A stretch of DNA of 64,000 nt from Symbiodinium natans (lineage: Eukaryota; Sar; Dinophyceae; Suessiales; Symbiodiniaceae). The position numbers and the translations under genes were made by a program. Positions 12,787 through 24,900 of this stretch are shown piece after piece. The notes beneath the pieces were generated by a model that saw only the letters and a program-made list of their open reading frames with translations, made no database searches and had not been told where the DNA came from. How positions within the stretch are numbered: position 1 is the stretch's first letter; each line of letters opens with the position of its first letter. The stretch is taken from positions 448,501 through 512,500 of the forward strand of contig CAJNDS010002712.1 in NCBI GenBank assembly GCA_905221605.1, read 5' to 3'.

Positions 12787-12839
12787 GGCTACGGCTCAAG
12801 CCATTTTGGCTCAAGCCATTTTGGCTCAAGTTTGGCTAC
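12787..12839 (+). repeat. Tandem spliced-leader relic
   Basis: Two complete tandem copies of CCATTTTGGCTCAAG (12801-12815 and 12816-12830) follow a truncated third (GGCTCAAG, 12793-12800). This 15-mer is the 3' part of the 22-nt dinoflagellate spliced leader. In known dinoflagellate retrogenes, re-trans-splicing at the AG inside an older leader leaves exactly this repeated 15-mer. The fragments GGCTACGG (12787-12794) and GGCTACG (12833-12839) match the complement of the leader's 5' end. A short TTTAGGG tract (12758-12777) lies immediately upstream. Confidence 0.9.
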
Positions 12840-13208
12840 GAGACCCTGATGGGTATTTGCAAGTCGTCAAATTCATCAAACCCTTGGTACTCTCGCTATG
12901 GCGGCAGCAAGATGGAAACTTGTTTCGGCAGTCGGCTTTGCACTGCGATCCGCGAGGAAGCTTGACGTCCCTTGTGAGGTGTGCTCTTCTCTGCAGACAG
13001 CATTGTACGCTTTGCTGCAAAAGCCTTCGGTGGAAAGACCCGGAAGGGCAATGGACAGCAGTTTCAATACAGGAAACCCAGTGGTCATCAGTCTCCATCA
13101 TGCTTTATGGGCCAGCGGGGCACTGCAGTGCGAGGAAGGGTCGGGGTGTGAGGAAAGCTGGAAACAGCTTTACATGCAGAACATTTCCTGGAGGAACCTG
13201 TGGCTTCA

Positions 13209-13799
13209 ATGAGCTGTGCTCAATCTGGAACGGATGGACCTTTTGACGTGAAGATCGATGGTGATAAAATCGATGTGGATGAAGTTTGTCCCTTCTCGGA
13301 TGATCGGCAAGAAGACGAAGGCGACCAGTCGAATCAGACTTTAGTGGAGCTACCAGACAGCCCACGTAGCTATCTCCAACATTTCCTGCAGCAAGCCGCT
13401 TCGAATTCTGAAGTTATTGAGGAGGCTCAGCTCAAGGACACAATTCACTCCGCCAGCTCGTCCTCTGTCAGTCATCGTGCATGGACCGGACGCCTCTACC
13501 AGGAGATATGTGAGCAACTCCGGCAAATTCAGTCGACCAAAGGTTACACTACGGAAGGTACTACCGATTCTATCAACCAGATTCAGTCAGGCCTGTCCCG
13601 GGTGCATTCTCATCCCTCAATAGAAGCAAAGCACACACCTTCGGAACGGCGGTGTGTCTCCGTTGCGAGTGAGGATTGTCCCGAAGCTCAGTTCATGGAT
13701 CCCTTAGAGAGATTAAGTACTTTGCATGCAGAGCAAAGGAGGGCCTTCAAGTTGCAAAGACGGGAGGAACGCTTGAGGCGCTTGAGGGGTCTTGGTTGA
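13209..13799 (+). CDS. Retroposed intronless gene, unknown function
   Basis: A 196-codon open frame begins at an ATG at 13209 (an in-frame stop lies at 13149) and ends at TGA 13797-13799. It has no telomere-like units or intron signs, unlike its neighbours, and lies 379 bp downstream of a spliced-leader relic, so it is probably a retroposed mRNA copy with the intervening sequence as 5' UTR. The protein is hydrophilic and acidic in its first third (IDGDKIDVDEV near the N-terminus), Ser/Gln-rich in the middle, and ends in a basic amphipathic segment (EQRRAFKLQRREERLRRL) that could be helical. No signal peptide or membrane segment is seen. The C-terminal motif resembles an exon at 19553-19639. 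No family was recognised. Confidence 0.6.
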   Translation: MSCAQSGTDGPFDVKIDGDKIDVDEVCPFSDDRQEDEGDQSNQTLVELPDSPRSYLQHFLQQAASNSEVIEEAQLKDTIHSASSSSVSHRAWTGRLYQEICEQLRQIQSTKGYTTEGTTDSINQIQSGLSRVHSHPSIEAKHTPSERRCVSVASEDCPEAQFMDPLERLSTLHAEQRRAFKLQRREERLRRLRGLG

Positions 13800-14880
13800 C
13801 GGACACGCGTGCGATCACATGAATTACTTGCAGCTATGTGCAACACAGCTTCGAGCTCTAAGCAGAGACCTGCAGTTTTGCTGAGCATGCTGCAAAGGAG
13901 TGGTGTTGAGCATGCTCCCCCTGCTTGCCGGCAGTTTCCCAGTCCGTGCTCAAAAAGGGTTTTGGGTGTCAGGGCCGCTTTTTGCAGCTCGTCTCTCCGG
14001 AATGCGAGAATCCATGCGCTAAGGCTTACAGGGTTCGAGTTCAGGGTTAGGGGCGCGACCAAGCCCAAGAAGTTGTTTGGCAGCTGAGCAGCCCGGATTT
14101 CTCCTCGATGCGCGGCCTGACGCACCGGTTTTTCTCAGCTGCCATCTTGACGGGGGAGTCTTGGCTCCATGGTCCTCGACCCCCTAAGGCTTGACACCTG
14201 CTGAGGCATGTTTTGTTCTTGCGAGGCCCGGTTGCCGAAGCAAGCCGGAGCTTGCCGGAAGACTCCCTCGGTGTGCCAAGGTCGAGCTCGCCAGCTTCCG
14301 CCCAGGAGGAGCCGGCCCCTGTAGTCGAATGTCGGCCGATGCTTGGCTTAGATTTTGGAGTTGTTGTGACAAGAGGAGTTGCTCATTGATCATGGAAAAG
14401 CTATTGGATTGCTTGCGCACGATCCGGTCCTCTGAACCCCTGGTGCTTTTGAACGTGGCAACGATGAACATATCATTGGCCAAAAGTCGTGCTGTTGGGC
14501 AGTTGAAGCATCTTTCCGCTACTGCTCAAGCACAAAGCAACCAAACCCAAATGGGAATGTCCCAAGATCAACCCCCTAATATCAAATTATTTCATAGAAG
14601 CCCCAAAAAAAGTGCCCCTTAGACCTCAAGCCCTCAAGCCCACCCAAACTCTAAACCCTGACCCTTAAAGTGGGAGTTTACGAGAATAAGGGACCCCTAG
14701 CATGACCCCCCCAAATAGTAGGATTCCCTTGTCAGAACGACCCCAACAAGGTACCCTTAATGTCGGAGACTGAGACCCTCCGAAATTCTGTTGGAACTTC
14801 CCAAATCGACCTTCACCAAGGGCCATTGCCTCGCCGGCCCCTGTGCGCTTAGAGCCGGAGAGGCGCGGGGCTTCGAGGTT
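13800..14880. other. Spacer with ambiguous open frames
   Basis: 13800-14100 may be 3' UTR of the retrogene. A 143-codon + frame at 14191-14622 starts on ATG and is not repeat-derived, but it carries no recognisable domain. 14630-14880 has degenerate CCCTAAA units. Confidence 0.35.
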
Positions 14881-14887
14881 GACGGTT

Positions 14888-14992
14888 TTTTAGGGTTTAG
14901 GGTTTAGGGTTTAGGGTTTAGGGTTTAGGGTTTAGGGTTTAGGGGCTTAGGGGCTTCGGGTTTAGGGGCTTAGGGGCTTCGGGTTTAGGGTG
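14888..14992 (+). repeat. Interstitial TTTAGGG array
   Basis: About eight exact TTTAGGG units (14888-14943) pass into GGGGCTTA and TTCGGGT variants. G-rich strand on +, the opposite orientation to the large arrays near 29 and 31 kb. Confidence 0.9.
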
Positions 14993-15345
14993 TACTGAAC
15001 CCCGAACCCTAAACCCTAAGCTACCCTTGATAGTCCCACAGCTCTTGTTTCAATGTGTCCATACTACATCCTTGTCCTGCCACTTCCCTGAGCAAAGACC
15101 CTAAATTGCCGGAACTTGAGTTCCAGAATCCCTGAACTGAAATCCGGCTTCCCAAAGAGTAAAGGGGTTGGGCCGCCGTTGGTGCAAGGAGCAAGCCTGC
15201 CAAACTGGATGTGCAGATCTCGGTGCAGAGAGTGCAGTTACGTCGAGTGTGCCGCGGTTTCTTGCGAACAAACCACCTTGTCATGGCAACTCTTTCCTCC
15301 CCTAGCTGGCATCACCCCAGACACATGGAAGGCTCACGGAGTTGA

Positions 15346-15813
15346 GGTGCGTATTCTGCATGGGCCAAAATCCTGCTGAGGTCTGGGGCGAAGATCTCTG
15401 GAGCTGATGCTGACCTGCATGTCCTGAAACGACCCCGTGGCTTCCAGAAGGATTCGACTGGACGTTATGGCAATGCTGCAAAGCTGTGGGGCCGTTTCAG
15501 CGTGAGAAACATGCGGCGAATGCTGTCAACACTCGCCGATAAAATCAGAGCGGGAGCATGCTGCAGCCGCCAGGCCCGTGAGTACATTTGGACATTCCTG
15601 TGTAGGACACGAGGGGTTCTAGGGGTTCAAAAAAAGGCAGAAAGTGTGCACTCAATCGTGGTCAAAGCACGTCGCAGACCATCGCATTCTCGAGGCGTGC
15701 TGAACTTGAGCGACTGCCGTGTGCTGTGTGCTGTACAACTACATGTACATACACGTTCGTTGTGCGGCACGCCTCGCCGAACATGGGGTTTCAGTTTCGG
15801 CTTCAAGCCATGA
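15346..15813 (+). CDS. Open frame, possible exon, unidentified
   Basis: A 468-bp frame is open from just after a stop at 15343-15345 to a stop at 15813. The first half is the more protein-like (KILLRSGAKISGADADLHVL, later NMRRMLSTLADKIRAGA), without telomere-like units. There is no defined start, and the real exon may end at an internal donor. No family is recognised. Confidence 0.35.
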   Translation, partial: GAYSAWAKILLRSGAKISGADADLHVLKRPRGFQKDSTGRYGNAAKLWGRFSVRNMRRMLSTLADKIRAGACCSRQAREYIWTFLCRTRGVLGVQKKAESVHSIVVKARRRPSHSRGVLNLSDCRVLCAVQLHVHTRSLCGTPRRTWGFSFGFKP

Positions 15814-16799
15814 TGGGTCCAAGCTTGGGAAGAGCTTGATGCTGGGGATTGCGGAAGAGAGCCAGGCAACAGCGACACAGAGAAGCCTCACCCCCAAGAG
15901 CCTCGAAGGCTTCTGCAACCTGCTGCGGTTTCCATGGATGGAGAGCCCTACCCCAAGGCGCCCCCCCACCCAAAGCCCCCAAGCCCCCTGGCCCTAACCC
16001 CGTCTCCTTCGGGCCCCTGCTGGCAGCCGACGTGCGCTGTGCCCGAGGTGGGCGCGAGGGTTCTGTAGGCTAGCTGCAGACGTGCACACCGGGTGCAGGG
16101 TCGAGCCATTTGCATCTGTATTGCGCAACAACAAACAACGATCGCACTAGCAAACGCCTGAAGCGGTGCTAGCGGCAGCCGTGCCCATATGCTTATCAGT
16201 TCATCCATGCGACCTGGTGCATAGGTGGTGCCCCTAAGGGGCGAACCCATGAGCGCACAGACGCTGGGCCCCGCACCCGGCCACTTTCGGTTCTGGCTTT
16301 TGGGGCTGGCGGGCTGGGCTTTTCCGCAGGTGTGCAGCTCTCAAGAAATTTGTGGTTGTTTGCCTAAGATCGGCAGTTTTGAGCCTCACCCTGGAATGCC
16401 AGCCCAATCCGGTTTTGCAAAGGTCCTCTGCCGGCTCCGGCCAATGCCCGCGTGCTGAGCATTCCCGGGCTGGTCTCTGGAGTACCTTCTGCCTAAACCT
16501 TGAACCTCAGCAGGTTCGATTTTTGGGTTCAGTAAGGTTCAGGGGTTCCCGATCTCGCACGTGGAGCGTCCATTTGGTGAGGGGGCTTGGGTGGGTCTAC
16601 CCAAGCACCACGACGTATGTCACTAGCCAACATTCCCCCCCTCCCCAAAAAAAAAAAAATGAAATAAAAAAATAGGGGGGGGGGGCCACAACAAGCCCAG
16701 AACTTAGATAAGAAGCTCCACCGCGGCTTAGTCCTCCTGCTCAGGCTTTGAGCCAGACATCCGCCGGCAACTTTAAAGCCGATGGCAGGTGTGTGGGCA

Positions 16800-16865
16800 G
16801 AGCTTAGGGTTCAGGGTTTAGGGTTCAGGGTTTAGGGTTTAGAGTTTGGGTAGTTTAGGGTTAAT
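16800..16865 (+). repeat. Short TTTAGGG-like tract
   Basis: Alternating TTTAGGG and TTCAGGG units. Typical of the telomere-like tracts that recur in the window's introns. Confidence 0.8.
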
Positions 16866-16899
16866 GGTCTACAAGGCCCTCAACTTTCGAAGAATCCTT

Positions 16900-18150
16900 G
16901 GTTGCTATGCAGTTTTGCATAGGTAAGGATCATGCAGCGCACATGGGGTGTTGAGACAGGGATCTCCACATGGCAGCCGGCTACAGAAATTCCCAAGCTC
17001 GAGAACGGTGCCTGTCTGTTGAATTGTGGCCAGACCCTCTGCAAAGCTTCCTTGGTCAGCATTCGGGTCTTGGATGAGGATCAAGATGAACTTTCAACCT
17101 GGGGCTACCATAATCGCATGCTTCCTGGGACGGATCCGGGAAGTAGCTCAGGTCATTTTGAGCCATTGTGGCAGAAAGTTTGGATCTGTTTGCGGGCGAG
17201 CCTTGTGAGTTGTGATGCAATTCCGAATCTTCCACCCACTCGCCAGGTCCATGTCCTCCTCTCCGACTAGGCGGGTCAGCATGGCCTCTCCGAGTTTCGG
17301 GTTAAGTTGCAGGTATGCCGTTGTTTAGGCATGTTTCGGGTTTAGCTAAAACGGTATTTTTCAGGGTTGGGATCAGTTTTGGTTGGCGGCCACACCAAGC
17401 AATCCACATCTACCCCAAGAAACTCCAAGGACTGGCTATAAGGGTTGCTGAGCCCGCCAGCGCCCAATGATGAGAGCCACCGCAGCCCCTCAACCTTACA
17501 GCCTTACAGCAACCTCTGGGTAGCCTGACAAAGAAAACCGTGGCAGTTCATGGGCGAAAGGTAGGGGGGAGGGGGGGGGGGCATTTTTGTAAAGAGAAAC
17601 AAAAGCTAGGCTTGAAGGAGAATCGCTGCTTGGGGCTCAACCCGACCCGAAGCCCACTAAGGGTGCGGACGAAGCCGAGGCCAAGCCTCAGGGCTTTGGG
17701 GGTGTTTGGGGGATGTTTTGGGGGTGTTTCGGGGGTGTTTGGGGATGTTACGCGCGGTGTTTGGGGATGTTTCGGGCGGGGTTTGGAGGTCTAGGTGTTG
17801 CCATCAGTATGCTGAGGGTGGTGTTGTGCTTCAAGTCAACAACATCTGGCTCCTAAGCCCTGATGCAAGACGGTGTTGGGGTTGGGGGGCTGTGCGGGGA
17901 AAGGGTCCACCTCCCCGAATGCTATCCTCCCACCCCACTCTCCCCCGCAAAGAGGAGCTCGCCAATGAATACTGCAACAGGGGCGCTTCAAAGCAGGTTT
18001 GAAGATGACGGGGGTTCGGGTTGAGGCATGGGTAGTCTCGGGTCTCGCATTCCGCACCAATCAATCAGCCGCTGCACTCATATGAAACCCAAAGCCCCAA
18101 ACTTCGATAAAGCCGCAGTGCGAAGCCAGCAACCTCATAGCTGAGTGGCC
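16900..18150. other. Spacer with ambiguous coding signals
   Basis: At 16932-17270 two overlapping + frames are open and protein-like, so no call is made. 17690-17790 is a G-rich GGGTGTTTG-type low-complexity block. The remainder shows nothing definite. Confidence 0.35.
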
Positions 18151-18155
18151 AACAG

Positions 18156-21100
18156 GGGCGCCAAAGACATCATGCGCTTCACGACGCAGTGCCCCTCCGT
18201 GCTGGATATGTCATGACGCCTTCGGAGTGGCCTGAAGTTGAGGCCTGAAAATAGAGACCTTCGTTTGTGCATGAATTCGCTTGTTTTTGTTGGATCTGGT
18301 TGTAGATTTGGATTGCTGGCTCTTGCAGGAGTCAAACGATCATTGCACGCACAGCACGTGGCACATGCTGCGCGAGTCACGGAATGCTGCGCGTCAGCTC
18401 TGCAAGTTCCAGCATAGGCGGCTTCGGACGCCTGCTGCGACATCTTTAAAGCCTAAAGCCCTGGGCCTTGCTAGCTGTATTTCCTCCGAGCAAAAAGTCT
18501 TCCAGCGGGGGCCAGGTACCAATGGAGCTCAAAGAAGCAGGACCCCGAAACCTTGAACCCGAAGGTGGCGGTAGGGGTTGACAAAGATTGCAGTAGGGCC
18601 TCAGTAGGGGCTGCACCTTTATGGAGCATGCCCTGCACCTAAGTATCGAGCGGCTCCAAACCACGAATTCAGCAAATAGGAATCTTCCACCCCTGAAATG
18701 AGCTGATGGGAATCTTCACTAAGTTCTAGTAGGATGCCTGGGAATATACATCAAGCAATCGGAATCTTCCCTAAGTTCCAGGACACCTGCAGCTTCAGGA
18801 AGGTAATCGCCTCTTCATCTTTAGCGCAGAAAACTCTCGGTTTGGCCACCTTCTTAGGTGAGCGCTGGGGCAAGCTCCTCCTGTAAAGCCATTTGGCCAT
18901 GTCTCACAATTACGGTCCCTGTTTGGGGTGCCCTACATATGAGAGGCCACCTTAGAGCAGTAACCCTAAAAGGGACCCGAATTTGGCGAATCCCCCATAT
19001 GTTGATGTGGAGAGGACTGGCAGTTACAGAAAGAATACGCCCAATCATAAGCGCCATAATCACTCAGCTTTTGTCTTGTTCGGTGCTGCGATTATGAGCG
19101 TTGTTTTGAAAGGCCCAACAAGTTTTGCACAAAAGGCTCCCAAACGGCCCCAAACTTCTCACACCCCACGGTTATCCCCCAAAGCGTGGCGAGGGTTTTT
19201 CAGCGGAGGTGATCTTCGGGAAGGTTCTTCGCTATCGTTGATGCATGGATGGATGTCGTGAAGGATTTCGTGGATTTCCTGATAAACATTTCATGTGTTG
19301 TCAAGCGTGGGGTAGGGTTGGCGGGACCCTCGACCCTCAACTCTCAACCCGGGGCCCTACGCCCTCAGCCCGCAAGCCTCGACCCTCGACCCTCGACCCT
19401 CGACCCTCGACCCTCGACCCTCGACCCTCGACCCTCGACCCTCGACCCTCGACCCTCGACCCTCAAGCCTCAAGCCTCAACCCTCAACCCTCAACCCTCA
19501 ACCAACCTTCAGCCCTCAAAGGTAGACGGGTGGCAGCAATAAGGCAACAAGTGAGCAGCACGCGCAGGAGCGTGAGCGGCGTCAGGCCTTCAAGCTTCAG
19601 GCGCAGCGCTCGCTGGCCAAGCTGCCGGGCGCCCCAAAGGGGGTGGGGGATTCTTAGGACGGGCTCTGGGCCCTAAGCCCGAAAGCCAAAACCCAGAAAA
19701 TCCGGCATGTTTAGGGATGTTTTAGGGCTTGGATGAACTGGGGCTTCCTGGGCCTTGGGATCGAGATTCTGGGGCAATAAGGGATTTTTGCGTGTCCGTC
19801 GGTCTATGGTGTTTGAGCATGGGCCTCTGTCCTGGCATGAAGCAGCTTCCAGGTTTATGAAGGCGTGAACGGTTTCGAAGTCCTTCAGACCCAAAGACCC
19901 GAAACCCCAAAACCCCAAAAAGCTTAAACCAACTCGAACCTGCATCATGTGTGGGCCTTGGCACCCCAACCAGGCCGACAGCAGACGGGAATGGCTCCAC
20001 AGGCACATGGAGATCTGAAGCGGGCGTCCTTTCAGGTTGCGGTGTCAGGGCTTCAGGAGTTGTGGCACTTCCATACCGTTCACTTGCCCGGTTGAGTTGA
20101 TGCAAGGGCCTCTTGCTTACCTGGCAGTCTCCTCGATGAAGCTTTCCTCTGGGCCTGCTGCAGCAGGTTTGATCTCGGAAGCTTTGTCAATGCCTTAGAG
20201 AGCTTTGCAGATCAGTTGGAGTTCGTGGGGCTTGCCCATTGCCAGGATCTTGATGCTTGCTTTGTTGCCTCGGGAATGTGGCTCTGACGATAGTAAAGGG
20301 CTCTGCTTCCATTCTGCACGAAAGATGCCCTCCGGGTACAGGGCATTGAAACTCCTTGGGAGCTCTTGCTCATCGGGAACCTGCACTCGTCGCTTCCTCA
20401 CTTTGGAGCAGGTATGACCCCGCAGCAAGGACGCGCTACACCTGCACTTGTCCCAGCATCTCAGAGAGGGAAGGGGGTTTCTTGGTTTAGCAGACCTGCT
20501 GGCCTCTTGTGGGTTCTCAAGTGTTTGGAAAATGGCCTGCGGCATTGGAGTCTATGTCGCATCCTTGCAGATTGTCAGGTGGCAATGTTTTGTGGCACGC
20601 TGTCTCAACCCATGCAGCCTTACACCCCCTGAAGTGCACCTGAAGACTACAGTGAGCCCCAAGCCCTGATTCTGCGCCAAAAGAGAATAAGCTGCAATAC
20701 GCATACCGTGCTACCCCAGCGCCCCCTTCAACTGGCGCCTCACCTTTAGGTCCTGGGAGCTTCGAAGAGGACGCCGAGGGTTTTTGATAGTTGCTGACGA
20801 CAGTCGTCGGCTAGTTTCGAAATCCTACCGCGGATGCGCTGCTGGAGGCTCTCGTGAGAGGGCCGCTGAAAAACCCCCAAATCCTAAGCCTTGCCTGGGC
20901 GTGAGCGTCAGAGCCGAGGCCCTACTGCAAACCCTAAATCCTGCGAGCTTTGTTTTTTTGGAATTCCAGAGGATCCAGAGCTCCCGCCGATGGTGGCGCG
21001 CATCAACGACCTCAAGCGGATGTTGGGAGTGACGGAGGGCTACAGCCGCCACCTCAGCATTCCGGAGATTCCGAGTCCGGGAGGGACCAAGGCCTTTGCA

Positions 21101-21719
21101 TTGGGGACTTCCTGCTATAAGGCAGTCAGGGGATGCTTCCAAGGACCACAGCTAGGTAGCCAGAAGCTAACCATGCCAGGGCACTGAGGTCGCCTGACGC
21201 TCGAAAGCTTGAACCACGAAGCCGGTTGTTTTTTGTGCAGTTCACCAAATGTAGGGTCCCTTTTTTGGGGTTACCTTCATGTTTCATCTTCATAGAGGTC
21301 CTTGTATCTCAAGCCGGGCTGCTTGAGGCAACCGCTCCGACTGGGAAGTCTCCAGGACCAGTCCTCCGGAGGCTAAGCCCATCTCGGGGTGGGGGGAGGG
21401 GAGGTGTCGAGCGTAAGGGGGCTGAAGGGGTCATGGGTTTAAGAGGGTTCCAGTGCTTCAAGGGGGTTCAAGAGGGGCTGTATGATGCTTGCGGCTGTGC
21501 AAAGACCCACCTTCGCAGGTACAGGATTGGATCTCGCAGACCCTTGCGTCCCTGCCGAAGCCGCCGGAACCGGCAGGGAGCCCCATGCAGGTCATGCACA
21601 GGTGGTCTGGGGTTGACGGGGTTTGTGTCTTCAGGCTTCGTGTGAAGTTGCACGCCGAGTTGACGAGGAAGCCAAGGCGCACAAAAACACCAGAAGACCG
21701 GGATCTGTGTGAATCCGGT
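18156..21719 (+). CDS. Unidentified multi-exon gene, partial reconstruction
   Basis: Exon-like islands on + are separated by telomere-like introns: 18156-about 18211 (AKDIMRFTTQCPSVLDM); 19553-19639 (RRQAFKLQAQRSLAKLPG, basic amphipathic); 20167-about 20280 (FDLGSFVNALESFADQLEF); about 20320-20416, ending before GTATG; 20972-about 21075 (VARINDLKRMLGVTEGYS); 21519-21590 (VQDWISQTLASLPKPPEPAG, exactly 24 codons, GT donor) and, in the same phase, 21635 onward (ASCEVARRVDEEAKAHK) to a stop at 21719. The last two join cleanly. The others are placed together only by strand and proximity and may represent more than one gene. No domain was recognised. The next gene starts 230 bp downstream. Confidence 0.4.
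19376..19505. repeat. 7-bp minisatellite CCCTCGA
   Basis: About a dozen tandem CCCTCGA units pass into CCCTCAA units. The period equals that of the telomere repeat and CCCT is shared, so it looks like a mutated and re-amplified telomere-like tract. It lies upstream of the exon at 19553. Confidence 0.9.
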
Positions 21720-21949
21720 GACACCTCGGCCCGATGCTTTCAGTTGCAGAAGGAAGGCGCGTCCATGGAAACAACACTCAGCATCGCCTTCATGAATGTT
21801 GCTGTTTCAGCTTTTCTTGGGTGTGACCTGGGTGTGACCTGTGCAGATGAAACAACGGAAACAAGCTTCAATTCATAGTTATGCACGCGTATTTTGGGTA
21901 GTTGCTATTTGCATAGCTTTGAAGCTTCTCCCCCGTCTCCGGCTGCGCC

Positions 21950-24900
21950 ATGGCCGCCACGACGGGCTTCGTGAACCCGATTGCCAACCCTGCGCGGTAC
22001 AAGAAGTACAATGGCGTCAACTTGGAAACTTTGTGCATGGCTGCATACCAAGGAGACATTGAGCAGCTGGAAGTACTCCTGCGCAAGGCCTGGGTCGCAA
22101 ACTTCACCCCTTCATGCTTCCCAAGTCGAAAGATTCCCTCTAGCGCACCCCTTCCCTTGCGATAAGCCAGCGCTGTGCCAAGGGGGATGAGGACCACATC
22201 TTCAATGGTGACGTAAACACTCACTACACGGATGTCAACGCGCTTCACATGGCCTCCATGGCCGGCCATGCAAAATGCGTGAAGCTCCCCCGACGCATTG
22301 TGTTGCATGTAGCTGACTTCGACTGCCCAACTTACTTTTGAGGCTCGGCCATGAACTAGAGCATACGACCTGCTCTGGAGCCGAGCAAGGCAAGGACGAA
22401 GCAGAACCACGCGGCAAGTTCCCAAAGACCCCCTTGTGCAAGCAAACCCTTAAACTTAAAACCGTGGAGGGGTCGTCTCAAATAGGGGGTTGTTTCAGAC
22501 ATGGGTATAAACAGTTTCAAAAAAGGACCCACAAAAGGCCTCCAGTCGGAGCCGCATAAGCCCCGGACACCCCAATCCATATAAACCCCTCAACTCAAGC
22601 AACTCCTCAACTCCTCAACTCTCCCAACTTTGGTTTAAGGTGTTGCCCAGCTGATAGTGAAGAGCCTGGGTTCAAAAAAGGGTTTAGGGTAGGGTTTAGG
22701 GCAGCCCCACAAGAAGCTGGAGTTGAGGTTGCTCCTCGAGGCCCAGGCCGACCCACACGTGCGCTGCGTAGCGCCTGAAGGCGGCTTTCAGTTCAGGTTA
22801 CGTTTCATTTCATTTTTTTTTTTGGGGGGGGGGGAGGGGGCAGGGGACAGGATGTAAAGATGAGGGATTTAGAGAGCACTTCCGGTTTAGGTTTTTTTCT
22901 GGGGGGTTTTTACTTGCGTCTGACGCTGCAATACCTGATCTCAGGCAAGGACCCCAAAACAGCGGAGACCGCCAAGGACAAGGCGACCAAGTTCAAGCAC
23001 AAGGAGGCTCCGGGGCACATGCCTCCGACCCACTAAGCCTACGTTTGGGCCACAAGCTAGCACCACAGAGCCCTGAGGATTTTGGGTGGCGTTGATGTGT
23101 TGATCTGGGAGTTTTAATCCTTGAGTGCCCAACTAGGCTTCGGCACTAGGTTGTCTTGCATGGCCGCCCCACGCGCGCAGCTCCTTCGTCATCATGCCTT
23201 GCATGTTTGCGAGTGAGCATCAAAACAAGTGGTGCAGCTGTGGCGCCCAGCCAAGAGCTTATGTGTAGATTGCCATGTGATTCTGCAGCCAAGAGTCGCC
23301 CCTGGAGAGGTCATCACCCTGCTTGAGAAAGCGGAGGGGCAGACTGCCAAGGGCTGGTACCAGGACCGCTGCGCAGATGTGCATGGGTGTCGGGTCCCTG
23401 ACCTGCGAGGAGTACCCCTGCAAACCCCCAAAGGCTGCACAAACCCTTGGAAGAAGCACTACCCACCCATCTCTCCCCGCAGAGGAGGATGGCATCGCGA
23501 ACAACCAGAAGCTGTATGCCGAGCCGAAACCTGCGAAGAAGGTGGCTCCCGCGGCTGCCCCCAAGGCAGATCTCGGGGTGGGTTTTCTAAGCCTAGTGCG
23601 TGGTGCTTATCGAACTCTTTTCAGGGTTGGGGCTGAAGGCTGGCTTGACAAACAAGTCTTTTGAGGGTTGCGATTTCAGCATTCAGGGTCCCGGAGAGAG
23701 CCGAGGCAGAGCCGAAGGCGGAGGCGAAAGCAGAGCCCAAGGCGAAGGCGAAGGCCGAGCCGGGTAAGCCCACGCTGCCGGTGGCGCTGCTCTTCCCGGG
23801 CCAGGGTTCTCAGTACGTGAAGATGTTGGATGGTGTGAAGGACATGCAGGAGGCCACGTGCGTTCAAAACCCCCTGCTGCTCCAACCCAGCCCCTCAAAC
23901 ACCGTCCCGCAACGGGACCCGTTTAGGATGAACCACAGCTTCCATGTCCGAGACGGTGTCCCGGAGGTAAAGGACATGCTCGCCAAAGCCTCCAAGATTC
24001 TGGGTTATGACCTCTTGAATATGTGCATGGAGGGTCCCGAGGAAAAGCTTGCCGAGACCAGGTACTGCCAGCCTGCGATGTTCCTCCGAAAGAACAAGGG
24101 GGGAGCGAAAGATAAGACAACGTACGCTTGCTATTGGATCTGCTTGCCAGGCTCTATCAGGCATGGCGTGGGTCCAAACCACATTGTTTCATTTCACCTG
24201 AACATGCTGCGGCAGGCTATGTTTCTTCGGGGGATGGTTGAGTTCTCTTCGCAGTTATTGTTCTCATGGTCTCATGGTCTCATGGTTGTTTTCCGTGTTG
24301 TTACTACTCTGCTAGCACAGCCATTGCTACTGCTACTGCCACAATTGTTGTTATCATTTCCTCTGTACTTACAATTGTTATTGTATGAACTGCATGAGTA
24401 AAACGAAAATATTCCATTGGATCATCTCACCCCTGATCTACTACATTGCTTCTTTTAGCACAGTGCAGTACACTTTCATTTGCATGTCAAGCTTACCTGA
24501 CATTGCAACCGCCCAAGCCCAGGTTCGTCGGCGGCCTTGCCGGAGTCTGCAAGCTGCAGGCGCAGAATGCTGAGGCCGCTACGCGGCCTCGGTGTATGGC
24601 CGGCCTGCCTCTTGGGCGGATGGGTGTTGCACTAATTGGGTACACATATGTATCCTTTTATGAATATGTACATGTTTTGTGTATCTACATATGTACATGC
24701 ATACGTACTTGCATACAAACAAGCATATGCGTAATATACAGTCGCGTTGATGCACATGCGTATGTAGATGTATATGTCCATGTATATCTAGGTGTGTACA
24801 TGTAGACGTATGTATATGTTTATGATATGCATGAGTACTCTTTTTTGCCTCTCTCTTTCTATGTAGCACACGACCAAATCACTACCGACAACTGAACTTC

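Noticed and set aside
19249-19676. Frames through the CCCTCGA minisatellite (Leu-Asp-Pro-Arg-Pro-Ser-Thr repeats)
   Set aside because: Generated by the 7-bp period. The credible exon is the short segment 19553-19639 downstream.
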